Assembly: GCA_964016875.1 (NCBI GenBank)
Contig: OZ024736.1
Span: forward strand, 36,550,707 to 36,614,706
Length of the DNA stretch: 64,000 bases
Reading direction: 5' to 3'
Source: Fallopia convolvulus
Lineage: Eukaryota; Streptophyta; Magnoliopsida; Caryophyllales; Polygonaceae
Translations under genes and position numbers: made by a program
Shown: piece by piece, positions 55,050 to 64,000 of the stretch
Numbering within the stretch: the stretch's first letter is position 1
How the letters are laid out: each line of letters opens with the position of its first letter
The notes under the pieces: model-generated
Told to the model about the DNA's origin: nothing
The model's database searches: none
Seen by the model: the letters and a program-made list of their open reading frames with translations, nothing else

Positions 55050-56431
55050 TGATAGAGCATATAGATGTAGTTGTTAGAGCATGTTTTTATTCTCGTTTTA
55101 TGCATTTTTAGCTAGGATTTCATTCTAAGTTTAGATTAGGTTTTATTTTCGTTTAGTTCGGAATCTACGCGTCTTTGTGCATAATTACAGGTCGGATGGT
55201 GGAAGATGGTAGATGGAAAGCTTAGGACGGACCTCGGGACGTGTAGGAAGCATTGGACATGAAGATCGAGGCAAAGGATTACAAAGGGCAAGGAGTGAAG
55301 CCAAGACCGCGCCGAGAAGAGCCAACTTACTGCGGCGTCAGCGCGGGCAAATCATGGGAGAGCGCGGTCGCGCTCTGGGAGGCCACAAACCGCGCTCTGG
55401 CGCGTTGGTGCGACGTGGACTTGGGCATCCGCGAGATCTTATGGGCCGACTTTATTAATGTTTATTTGGATATTTTTGGATCTTTTGGATATTTTTAGCA
55501 TGATATAAATACTTTCTCTAAGTTTTATTTTTTAGATCTTATGCTATCTTTTACTTGTGTTCTAAGTTTGAAGAATTTGGAGATTTGTGGGAGACAAAAC
55601 CCTAGATTTGCAATTGAAGAGAAATTTGGCTCTTGTAAGTTTGATTCCTCTTTAATGACAATTTCTAGCTAATTTTCTCATGTCCAACTAGTTAGTTGAA
55701 GTTGTGTGCATGATTGTTTGTGAGATTTGAATTATTTTAGTTTGCCTTGACTAGATTGAATCTCTCCATGCTTGATTGATTAAATTCACTTAGGATTATA
55801 ATAGCTTGATCACCTATTCTACTTCTAGGTTGAATTACAACTAGGATAATTAAATAGACGGTGGAATTTGATTATTCATGGATGAATCCTTTGATTAAAC
55901 TTAAAGACGGTGTATATTCAGGTTAATCAATGGCGGGGAATTTAATCACAAGATTTCGTGAATAGACGGTGGAATTCATGAATATTGTTTCTATTGAATG
56001 CTTTGAACTTAATTGCATGATCAACTTGACATAGAAGGTTTTCTAGGTTAATTGATTAAAGGGTTGTTAAAGACGGTGTATATTAACAACCACAATAAGC
56101 TTGAATTCATAAATTCACAATAGATTAGTCAAGGGAAATTGAAATAAGGATAATCGATGATCAAAACTCATGTATGCAATGGATACGAAACTAGTTGGAC
56201 GCTTTTCTCCATATTTGAATCTCAACTTATTTTACTTGCTTAGTTTTAATTAGTTTAATTTCTTAGATTTTAGCTTACAACCATAAAACCCCTCTTTTCT
56301 GCTTAGTAATATTATATAAATACGAATAATCTGAGTCCTTGTGGGTTCGACCCTTACTTCCACTATACTTAGGTTAGGAAGTTAGGTATTTCTTTGACAA
56401 TGCTTTTATAGCGACGTAAAAGTGCTCGTCA
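55050..56431 (+). repeat. 5' LTR of the Athila-like element
   Basis: TGATAGAGCA...GCTCGTCA, 1,382 bp. The segment GGAATCTACGCGTCTTTGTG and a late block around 56330-56400 resemble the 1.5-kb solo LTR at 45421-46939, so the two belong to related families. An 81-codon ORF near 55213-55458 is not regarded as a gene. Confidence 0.82.
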
Positions 56432-56518
56432 AATTTGGCGCCGTTGCCGGGGACTCGGCAAATTATTTGTATTTATCTAGTGTTACTTTTTATTTCTTTT
56501 TGGGTGTGAACCACTTGT

Positions 56519-57169
56519 ATGGTTCATACCCATGCTACTAATCCATCTCTTGTTGCGTTTGATTCAGAAATCGAAAGGACAATCTCTAGGTTGCGCAGGC
56601 AAGCTCATGCGAATTCTCGAGAACTACTGTTCAATCTGGCATCTTCCTCTTCTTCTTCAGAAATCGATTCTGATAACGTTCCTGAAATACCAGAGATGGC
56701 TCAGACACTGAGACAGTTAACTGCACCAGATTTGGCACAACAACCATTAGCGGTGAAGATACCTGCACTCCCTGACGGTGTCCAATTTGAACTGAAATCA
56801 GGATTGATTCACCTCCTGCCTCAATTCTATGGGAAGGCGGGTTAAGATCCCAACAACCATTTATCGGTTTTTCATGCTGTCTACACTAGCATGAAACCAA
56901 ATGGAATCACTGATGACCTAATCAAGTTGAGAGCTTTTGCGTTCTCTTTGAAGGATGCAGCGAATGACTGGCTCTATTATTTGGCTCCTGGCAGTATCGA
57001 GACTTGGGAGGAAATGAAAAAGGCTTTCCTTGAGAAGTATTTCCCAGCCACAAAGCTCTCGAGTATGAAAAAGAGCATTAGCAACATTGAACAGCTCCCG
57101 AATGAATCGCTTTATGAGTATTATGAGAGGTTCAAGAAGCTAATCTCAAGCTGCCCCTATCATGGTTAC
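56519..57169 (+). pseudogene. Athila-like gag fragment
   Basis: One frame from 56519 to the insertion point is broken only by TAA at 56843-56845 (after F-Y-G-K-A-G, where Glu is usual). It contains the conserved retrotransposon-gag core: L-R-A-F-A-F-S-L-K-D-A-A-N-D-W-L, then F-L-E-K-Y-F-P, N-E-S-L-Y-E-Y-Y-E-R-F-K-K-L. The next residues (C-P-Y-H-G-Y) are cut by the gypsy LTR at 57170. Confidence 0.87.
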
Positions 57170-58097
57170 TGATGTGAGCCCCACCAGGACGGCTAGCCAA
57201 GACGAGGAGGACTTGTCCGTGCGCTCCGATGGACCGATCACATGAGCTAGGACTCGGGCCATAACCCGAGCCACTTCGTCCATCATCGCGCGCGCCATCG
57301 CAAGCCACGGCGCAACCACCGGCGCGCCCCTCTCCACATGCCTCGTCACCATAGGCGCGCCGAGTCTCCAGCCCGACGCCTCGCACCGCAGCGCCGAGAA
57401 CCTCCTTCTCGGCACCGTCCCAGTCGCGAGCGTCGAGCCACATGCCACGCCGGGCCACCCCGGCGTGGGAACTTGAGGTTCCTGCGCGCCTCGGCCCCGA
57501 CACTCGAGGTCCGAGCGTGCGCCAGCCTTGGCACGCCGACGCCGTGCCGCGCGCTTGCCAGCGTCGCGACACGTCCTTGGCGTGCCACAGCCTTGTCACG
57601 GCCTTGTCGTGACACTCGCGACTAGGCCACCGTGACCTATTTTAGTTTCTTGTTATTTTTAGAACTATTTCCATTCTGAAACATTGTTACTTATGTCTTA
57701 CTATTTTTATGCATTTTGGGATTGGGCCAAGTGGTTGGGCCGCATGCTTGCCTCCCCCTTCACTCGTCCACGCCGCTAGGGTTTTTCTAGGGTTAGGCGT
57801 GTCTCCTTCTCCTATATAAGGAGCACGCCTCTCATTGTATTTCTTACGCTTTGATTAATATACCGAATTGCTGTCGAGATTACTCCAGAAGTATTTACTA
57901 AAGGCGTCAACCAATTTCTCTTCTCATCCCATATTCATCAGTTCTCCCTCAAAAGAGAGCACCTTCTCATCCTTTCAATTCTCTTCTCACCAAAGTCTAG
58001 TCGATTCGACTCTAAAACCTATCCAACCGTGCGTGAGACGACCATTTACGAGTCCATCTTCGATCCTCACGTGAATCTCCCAACGGGGTTCACATCA
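57170..58097 (+). repeat. 5' LTR of the innermost gypsy element
   Basis: 928 bp. The first 450 bases are strikingly GC-rich and open in several frames, which produces long spurious ORFs on both strands. A TATA box (TATATAA, 57813-57819) lies in the second half, so U3 ends around 57845. Confidence 0.87.
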
Positions 58098-59007
58098 ATT
58101 GGCATCAGAGCCTCGGATTGCGTAAGTCTTTCTCTCGCTTTTACTCGTTTTTTGCACGATTTTTTTTTCTTCTCCACCATTTTCATTAGCTTCCGCCATA
58201 TCTACCATCATTCACTTAGATCCATCGTTATTTGCTTCAAAAAAATCAGAAAAATCAACAAAAAAATCGCCAAAACCCCACCGATTTGCACTAGTTTCGG
58301 TTCATCATCTTAAGTTTTCGAGCTTGCTTGCATTCTTTATGTTTGTTTGAATTGATTGATTTGTGCACGTCGAAAATACCTTCTGTTTGTGTGAAGATTC
58401 GGTCCGATCTTGGCCGATCTCGTGTTTGTTAGAAAAGGCAAGGATCTCGCAAGATCTTGTTAGTTGCCGAATATTCAAAAAAAAAAAATCAATTGGATAA
58501 GTAAAGCCAAAATAAGGCAACCTTATCCTAGTCAATTAAAAAAAAAAAAAGATATTGTGGGGACACACAAGCCAAAATAAGGCAAGTGTTTCCATATTTG
58601 CATTTATTTGATTCGGCCCCCTTGATTGCATATCTTTCCATATCTTCTCCAATATCTTATCATATCATCTATATCTTTCTTGTTAGGAAACTTGATTGAT
58701 TGATAATATTTGATTGCAAGAATCTCGCCCTTTCCTTAAGGCCGAGATCCCTCTCTCTCCTTCTTTCCTTTCTTGCCAAGGCTTACCCTAAGCCGACGCC
58801 TCCTCTCTCTCTTCTTACTTGCATGCTTGATTGTCTTGCTTGTTTGTGCTTTTGTGTTGTTCCTTGCTTGTGCACGTCGAGATCCAAGCCTTCCCTACCC
58901 TTCGAGTACTTTTCGTGCAAACTAAGAGTACTTGCGTGGTGAGTCTTACAATATCTCGGCGCTTCTTATTGCTTGTTGTTTGTGAAATTTTTTAACCCTT
59001 TTCTTTC
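58098..59007 (+). other. Untranslated leader of the innermost gypsy element
   Basis: Between PBS and gag lie about 900 bases with T- and A-runs and CT-rich patches. No conserved ORF is seen. A leader this long is normal for such elements and may carry packaging signals, but none can be recognised. Confidence 0.6.
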
Positions 59008-60882
59008 ATGTCTATGGTTGAGATTGGAGACGGAAGTATGGAGGGGGATGAACTTTCAAACCAACAAGGAATTCAGCCACCGAACCCACCGCCGGCGCCA
59101 AGTAGCCTTCTCGGCGCGCCGAACGCATCGGCGCAAGGGCTCGCCCCCGCAGCGAGTCTCGCGGCGCTTGAGGCGCGCTTTGCCACCCTCGAAGGCTTGA
59201 TGACGAGGTTCCTCAACCATCAATCGGCGCCACCAGCCGTAACCATTCACACAGCGCACGCGCATCCGAGCGTAACGCCACACGGCGTCTCGGTTCCGCG
59301 GGCTTCGGTGCAAGAAAAAGGCAAAGGGCCTTTGGTGGACTCGACTAACCCGAATGGGATCCAAAGATTGGAATCCATGAAGGAAAGCCGACCCACTAAC
59401 CAGGCTCAACAGGTGCACGACGTTGTTGACGTTCAATCCGATGAGGAGTATGACTCCGAGGAGTGGCGGCGTCAACAATCAAAAAAGAAGAAAAAGGCGG
59501 TCACTCCGACGCCTAAGAAAAAGATATCCAAGGGCCGAGATGATTTCGATGTCGATGACTATCGAGGCCATCAAAGCCCCACAACTCCATATTCGGAAAC
59601 CGAGGACTCTATGACGGAGTACGAGGAAGCTTTCGAGGAGGATTTTGACCACCCTCCGGTCCATGATTCGGAGGAGTGGATAGATCGGGATCGGGATTGG
59701 ATTCCGAGACCCAAGTTGCCCGTGAACCGCGCGGAGTATGATCGGCTTGAGGGCCGTGACAACCGCGAACGGCCTCGGCGCAATGGGGATCGGCGTCTCC
59801 AAGACCGACACCGAGAGCACCAGCGGCGCCCTCGGCACGACGAGGACGAGGACCCCAGCGACGGAAGCAATGTCTCCAGCCAAGGCCATGGCCGAGGCCC
59901 ACGACGCCGAAGCACACCCCCTCCGCGTGCCAACCGGCGCGCCGCTAACGATCGTCCGTCGCATGTATCACGCCGCAACGTCAAGGTAAAATTTGAAGAA
60001 TTTTTTGGTAATTACAACCTTGATGAATTTATTTCTTGGTTACAGGGTACCGAGCACGTGCTCAAACATTGCCATTACGAGGAGCACGAGAAGGTCGAGG
60101 TGGTGACACTTCATTTTAGAGGTGCCGCTCGGATGTGGTGGAACCGATTCGAATCGGATCGGGCCCGAAAGGGTAAAGCCCCCATAACCGAATGGCATCA
60201 ACTAGTGTTTATTATGAAGAGGAAGTTCATCCCGCCCGACTACAAGGAGAAAGTGAGGATCTTGATCCAAGACGCTCGACAAGGTTCTCGGATGCCCGAG
60301 GAGTTTTTTGCATACCTTGAAGACTTGTTCTTCAAGGCTGGCATTAGCGCTTCCCCGGGAGCATTGAGGTCTCGTTTTGTGGCGGGGCTTCACCAATGGA
60401 TCCGAGATGGGTTGGTTGTCTTGCCAATCAAAGATTTGGGACGTTTGATACACACGACCATGGAGCTTCACACGCAATTCAAGAGGCCGAAGACGTCCAC
60501 TTTTACAAGGTATACTTCTTCCCCTAGTCCATCCGCTTTAGGTACTAACCGGTTTGTTCCTCCTTCCATGTATAAATCCAAGGTAGGTACCTCAACGACG
60601 GACTCCAAGGGCGCTTCGGTTGGCCAAAACCGTGACAAGGCAGCCCCTCCCCCACAAAGGACTCGAGACATCAAGTGTTATTTATGTGGTGGCCGAGGGC
60701 ACTTGAAACGCGATTGCCCTAACTCGAAGCGAGTGCTTTTTTCGGCTCAATCCGCAGCGTATGAGAGTGTGGATGAACTTGAGTCCGAAGAGGAGGACGC
60801 CGTGCCAATCGAAGATGGTGCATATTGTGCGCCATCGGACATCGACGCCGGCGTCGACAAATTGTTGCTAGTGACGCGCTGA
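59008..60882 (+). CDS. Gag of the innermost gypsy element (624 residues)
   Basis: An uninterrupted ORF. The N-terminal half is Pro/Ala-rich and then highly charged (D/E/R-rich, 59430-59990). The gag core follows from about 59985 (F-E-E-F-F-G-N-Y-N-L-D-E-F, A-R-M-W-W-N-R-F, F-I-P-P-D-Y). A CCHC zinc knuckle, C-Y-L-C-G-G-R-G-H-L-K-R-D-C, lies near 60674-60715. Start choice: ATG 59008 is first in frame; 59038 is equally possible. It ends at TGA 60880-60882, and the protease frame continues in the same phase beyond. Confidence 0.87.
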   Translation: MSMVEIGDGSMEGDELSNQQGIQPPNPPPAPSSLLGAPNASAQGLAPAASLAALEARFATLEGLMTRFLNHQSAPPAVTIHTAHAHPSVTPHGVSVPRASVQEKGKGPLVDSTNPNGIQRLESMKESRPTNQAQQVHDVVDVQSDEEYDSEEWRRQQSKKKKKAVTPTPKKKISKGRDDFDVDDYRGHQSPTTPYSETEDSMTEYEEAFEEDFDHPPVHDSEEWIDRDRDWIPRPKLPVNRAEYDRLEGRDNRERPRRNGDRRLQDRHREHQRRPRHDEDEDPSDGSNVSSQGHGRGPRRRSTPPPRANRRAANDRPSHVSRRNVKVKFEEFFGNYNLDEFISWLQGTEHVLKHCHYEEHEKVEVVTLHFRGAARMWWNRFESDRARKGKAPITEWHQLVFIMKRKFIPPDYKEKVRILIQDARQGSRMPEEFFAYLEDLFFKAGISASPGALRSRFVAGLHQWIRDGLVVLPIKDLGRLIHTTMELHTQFKRPKTSTFTRYTSSPSPSALGTNRFVPPSMYKSKVGTSTTDSKGASVGQNRDKAAPPPQRTRDIKCYLCGGRGHLKRDCPNSKRVLFSAQSAAYESVDELESEEEDAVPIEDGAYCAPSDIDAGVDKLLLVTR

Positions 60883-60891
60883 GCGCTTAGC

Positions 60892-61482
60892 ATGAGGGAA
60901 TTCGTGCCCACCGATCAACGGGAAAACATTTTCCGTACTCGGTGCTTGGTACAAAACAAGTCCCTTAGTGTGATCATAGATTCGGGATCGTGCGACAATT
61001 TTTTATCAAGGAAAGTGGTCGATCATTTCAAGTTGCCACAAACGGATCATCCAAGGCCAAACAAGCTTGCATGGATCTCCAACGATGGCGACCATTGGAT
61101 ACGTAAACAGGTTAATCTTTCCTTTTCTATTGGTTTATATTCCGATTCTATACTCTTTGATGTCACGGACATGGACGCCACCCATATTCTTCTTGGCCGT
61201 CCATGGCAATTTGACCATCACGTGATTTATGATGGCCCGTTGAACACTTACATGTTCAATTACCATGGTAAACGCGTGACCATCTTACCTATGTCTCCGA
61301 GTGAAGCATTGCAGGATGAGGCTGAAAGGCAACAAGCAAACGCTCGGGACAAGTCCACGACCGCGCCTACGCCGAATTCTAGCTCCAACGGCGCTTCTGG
61401 CCATGAGAAAAATTTCGCCGGCGCTCCTGGTGTCAAAACACACCATTCTGGTGTTGAAGATGATCCAGACCAGAAACACTGA
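60892..61482 (+). CDS. Aspartic protease region of the innermost gypsy element
   Basis: Same reading frame as gag, separated by one TGA. The active site reads V-I-I-D-S-G-S-C-D-N-F (the usual form is D-S/T-G-A/S-S/T). The second conserved part is I-L-L-G-R-P-W-Q-F-D. The region ends at TGA 61480-61482, and the RT frame again continues in phase after it. It would normally be part of a polyprotein. Confidence 0.85.
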   Translation: MREFVPTDQRENIFRTRCLVQNKSLSVIIDSGSCDNFLSRKVVDHFKLPQTDHPRPNKLAWISNDGDHWIRKQVNLSFSIGLYSDSILFDVTDMDATHILLGRPWQFDHHVIYDGPLNTYMFNYHGKRVTILPMSPSEALQDEAERQQANARDKSTTAPTPNSSSNGASGHEKNFAGAPGVKTHHSGVEDDPDQKH

Positions 61483-61551
61483 CAAAAGCTGAAAAAAGAC
61501 CCAAGGACGCCGAGCTCGTCCTCGGCTGCACAGCGCACCGCGCCAGCGCAC

Positions 61552-63170
61552 ATGCCACACGGCGTTGGCTCGATCCAGCGCCCTTCCAGCGGCGCGCCCG
61601 GTGCCGAAACTCATCCCTGGCCAGGCACTGGTGGCCAGCAGAATGGTGCCCAGGTTGCACCTCGGGTACGCGAGGATGCCGAGCCACCTCTTCTCGGTTC
61701 GGTGCAAGACCGGCTTTTCCTATGCCGTCGGCGCGATGTGGTCAAACACATCGAGGGGAGTACTACTTGCTTTCTTTTGTGTCCATTGCTTAATATTTCC
61801 ATTGATTCGACACATGTATTACCTCCTCCAATTTCTGACTTGCTGCAGGAGTATTCTGATATTATGCCTGCCGAGCTCCCCGACGGGTTGCCACCTATTC
61901 GGGGGATCGAGCATCGCATCGATCTCATTCCCGGCGCTTCATTGCCAAACCGGGCTGCGTATAGGGCATCACCTAAGGAGACTCAAGAGCTTCAACGCCA
62001 AGTCCAATCACTTTTGGACAAAGGCTATGTTCGAGAGTCCCTTAGCCCGTGTGCGGTTCCGGTTATCTTGGTGCCGAAGAAGGATGGTTCTTGGAGGATG
62101 TGCGTGGATTGCCAAGCCATCAACCAGATTACCATCAAGTACCGTCACCCGATTCCCCGCTTGGACGACATGTTAGACGAGTTGCATGGAGCCGTGCTGT
62201 TTTCGAAGATTGATTTGAGGAGCGGCTACCATCAAATTCGGATGCAAGAAGGGGACGAGTGGAAGACGGCTTTCAAGACCAAACATGGTCTCTACGAGTG
62301 GTTGGTGATGCCCTTCGGCCTCACTAACGCTCCTTCTACTTTCATGCGTCTTATGAACTTTGTTTTACGTAAATTTTTGGGACTTTTCATCGTCGTGTAT
62401 TTTGACGACATTTTAGTTTATAGTAGAACTTTAGACGATCACGCGGGGCACCTTAGGCAGGTGTTAGATTGCCTCCGCGAACACTCTTTATATGTAAATC
62501 TGGACAAATGTATGTTTTGCTCGGATACGACGAATTTTCTTGGCTTCGTCGTATCCAAGGATGGCCTACGAGTGGATTCTGACAAAATCCGGGCCATCCG
62601 TGAGTGGCCAACCCAACGACCCCGACTATGGTTCGTTCTTTTTTGGGGCTAGCTGGATTCTATAGGCGATTCGTCAAGGACTTTAGTTCTATCGCCGGGC
62701 CACTCCATTCTTTGACCAAGAAGGCAGCCACAATAAAGTGGATGCCGCATCACGAGGCCGCCTTCGAGGCATTGAAAGATGCTTTATGCCGAGCCCCGGT
62801 CCTGCAATTGCCGGACTTTACAAAGCACTTCGAGATCGAGTGCGACGCTTCCGATTATGGTATTGGCGGTGTAATCCTTTAAGAACAAAGGCCTATCGCT
62901 TACTTTAGTGAAAAGCTAGCTGGGGCTACACTGAATTATCCGACCTATGATAAAGAGCTCTACGCTCTTATTCGGGTCCTAAAGACGTGGCAACATTATT
63001 TCTGGCCAAGCGAGTTCGTAATTCATACGGATCACGCGACCTTGGCTTATCTTAAGAGTCAAACGACTCTTAATAGGCGCCACGCACGTTGGGTTGAGTT
63101 TATGGAGACGTTCCCTTACGTCATTGCTCACAAAAAAGGAAAAGAGAACGTCGTCGCCGACGCCCTCTCT
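61552..63170 (+). pseudogene. Reverse transcriptase and RNase H of the innermost gypsy element
   Basis: RT: V-P-K-K-D-G-S-W-R-M-C-V-D, F-S-K-I-D-L-R-S-G-Y-H-Q-I, M-P-F-G-L-T-N-A-P and the catalytic Y-F-D-D (about 62399-62410). A frameshift near 62612 joins to the frame from 62604 (F-L-G-L-A-G-F-Y-R-R-F). RNase H: E-C-D-A-S-D-Y-G-I-G-G, a TAA at 62881-62883 where Gln is usual, then K-E-L-Y-A-L and I-H-T-D-H-A, ending with N-V-V-A-D-A-L-S-R. All catalytic acids are visible. It is inactive because of the frameshift and the stop. Confidence 0.87.
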
Positions 63171-64000
63171 CGCAGGTACATTTTACTCACCCAATTACAT
63201 ACAAAAATGCTTGGTTTTGCTATGATCAAGGAGTTGTACGCCTCAGATCCGTACTTCTCCTCAATCATAAAGGAACTTGAGCATTCGCGGATCCATGAGT
63301 CCTTCTTCTTGGACAACGGTTATCTTTACCGAGCTGGGAAGCTTTGCATTCCGGCATCTTCGGTGAGACATCTATTGCTCCAAGAGGCTCATGATGGCCG
63401 AGGCCACTTTGGCATAGCCAAAACGTTGGCAGCACTTCGTGAGCATTTCTTTTGGCCTCATATGGCTCGAGATGTTAACAAGTATTGTCAAAGTTGTGTG
63501 CCGTTCCATACTGCCAAGTCTCGATCACAACCGCATGGACTTTACACGCCACTTCCAATTCCGGACGCCCCGTGGGAAGATCTTTCAATGGATTTTATTA
63601 CGGGCCTTCCGACGTCGAGGCGTGGAAAGGACTCTATTTTCGTAGTCGTGGACCGGTTTTCCAAAATGGCCCACTTTATTGCATGTAAAGGGACAAACAA
63701 CGCGGTGGAAATCGCTAATTTGTTCTTTGAACATGTGGTGTAGTTACATGGTATTCCTAGAACTATTGTTAGTGATATGGATACTAAGTTCTGTAGCCAC
63801 TTTTGGAGAACGCTTTGGGGGTAGTTAGGAACACGACTCCTGTTTTCAACTGCTTATCACCCCTAGACCGATGGTCAGACTGAGGTGACCAATCGGACCT
63901 TGAGCACTCTTCTTTGGACGATGCTCAAGGCAAACCCACGTCGGTGGGAGGGCTTACTTTGCCATGTTGAGTTTGCATATAACAGGTCCTTTCACTCTGC
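63171..64000 (+). pseudogene. Integrase of the innermost gypsy element (window-truncated)
   Basis: The zinc-binding part has H-x3-G-H-F-G and C-Q-S-C (63388-63500), and the core has M-D-F-I-T-G-L-P and V-V-V-D-R-F-S-K. Stops follow at 63741-63743, in W-G-stop near 63823, and in Y-H-P-stop-T-D-G near 63863, where intact relatives have sense codons. The frame is readable to the window edge (V-E-F-A-Y-N-R). Confidence 0.85.

Larger units (their letters stand above)
55050..57169 (+). mobile_element. Athila-like Ty3/gypsy element, 5' part (interrupted)
   Basis: A long LTR (55050-56431), the PBS TGGCGCCGTTGCCGGGGA (56436-56453, the Athila form) and a gag fragment. GACCC (55045-55049) is the candidate target repeat. 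It is cut at 57169 by the next element. Its pol region and 3' LTR are outside the window. Confidence 0.87.
57170..64000 (+). mobile_element. Innermost Ty3/gypsy element, runs past the window end
   Basis: A 928-bp 5' LTR with 8-bp inverted ends (TGATGTGA/TCACATCA), a tRNA-iMet-type PBS (TGGCATCAGAGC, 58100-58111), a leader of about 900 bases, gag with one CCHC knuckle, protease, RT, RNase H and integrase up to the window end. GTTAC (57165-57169) is the candidate target repeat. The domain order and iMet PBS fit a chromovirus, but the chromodomain would lie outside the window. Several nonsense codons and a frameshift make it inactive. Confidence 0.9.

Noticed and set aside
57132..57625. GC-rich ORFs on both strands
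   Set aside because: They fall in the GC-rich U3 of an LTR with clear ends; Arg/Ala-rich translations without motifs.
59056..59984. Minus-strand ORFs of 100-160 codons
   Set aside because: They mirror the charged N-terminal half of gag on the other strand.

Overview
This window is nuclear DNA of a flowering plant, most likely a eudicot. It holds GT-AG-spliced genes of plant families, an AT-rich background, and nested plant LTR retrotransposons, LINEs, a SINE and Helitrons. I see no bacterial, organellar or CRISPR features. Only three host genes look functional: one chloroplast-type glyoxalase I gene (1456-5110, +, 9 exons) and two nearly identical xyloglucan endotransglucosylase/hydrolase (XTH) genes on the minus strand (8580-9811 and 20588-21819).

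The layout is a tandem array of a block I call [glyoxalase 3' end - XTH - spacer]. Unit 0 is the intact glyoxalase gene plus XTH-a. Unit 1 (about 10188-22195) carries a spacer, a relic of glyoxalase intron 8, exon 9 and 3' UTR, and XTH-b. Unit 2 (about 36326-52620) repeats the spacer and the relic, then is cut by a retrotransposon stack where a third XTH would be expected. Both relics share a solo LTR (TSD ATTTA), a short-LTR Copia element (TSD ATCAC), a LINE fragment and a SINE, so these insertions came before the second duplication.

Private insertions can be read by comparing the units. Unit 0 has a LINE (5636-8223) holding a solo LTR. Unit 2 has a 5'-truncated LINE (22227-36310) split by a 12.1-kb Tat-like Ty3/gypsy element (22474-34576, TSD TGGAT), a 4.8-kb Helitron nest (37204-42023) whose exact empty site survives in unit 1, and a 1.5-kb solo LTR inside its Copia copy. 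The right end is a three-deep stack: a Tat-like gypsy (52621-55049) cut by an Athila-like element (55050-57169), cut in turn by another Ty3/gypsy element (57170 to beyond the window).

Most notable are: (i) the tandem triplication with a breakpoint in glyoxalase intron 8; (ii) XTH copies about 99.9% identical across gene and promoter but clearly diverged just 3' of the stop, which suggests gene conversion; (iii) a perfect 103-bp duplication of a splice acceptor plus part of exon 4 in the glyoxalase gene; and (iv) an antisense, intron-containing gene with its own promoter-like region inside the Tat-like element. All calls come from reading the sequence; no database search was run.
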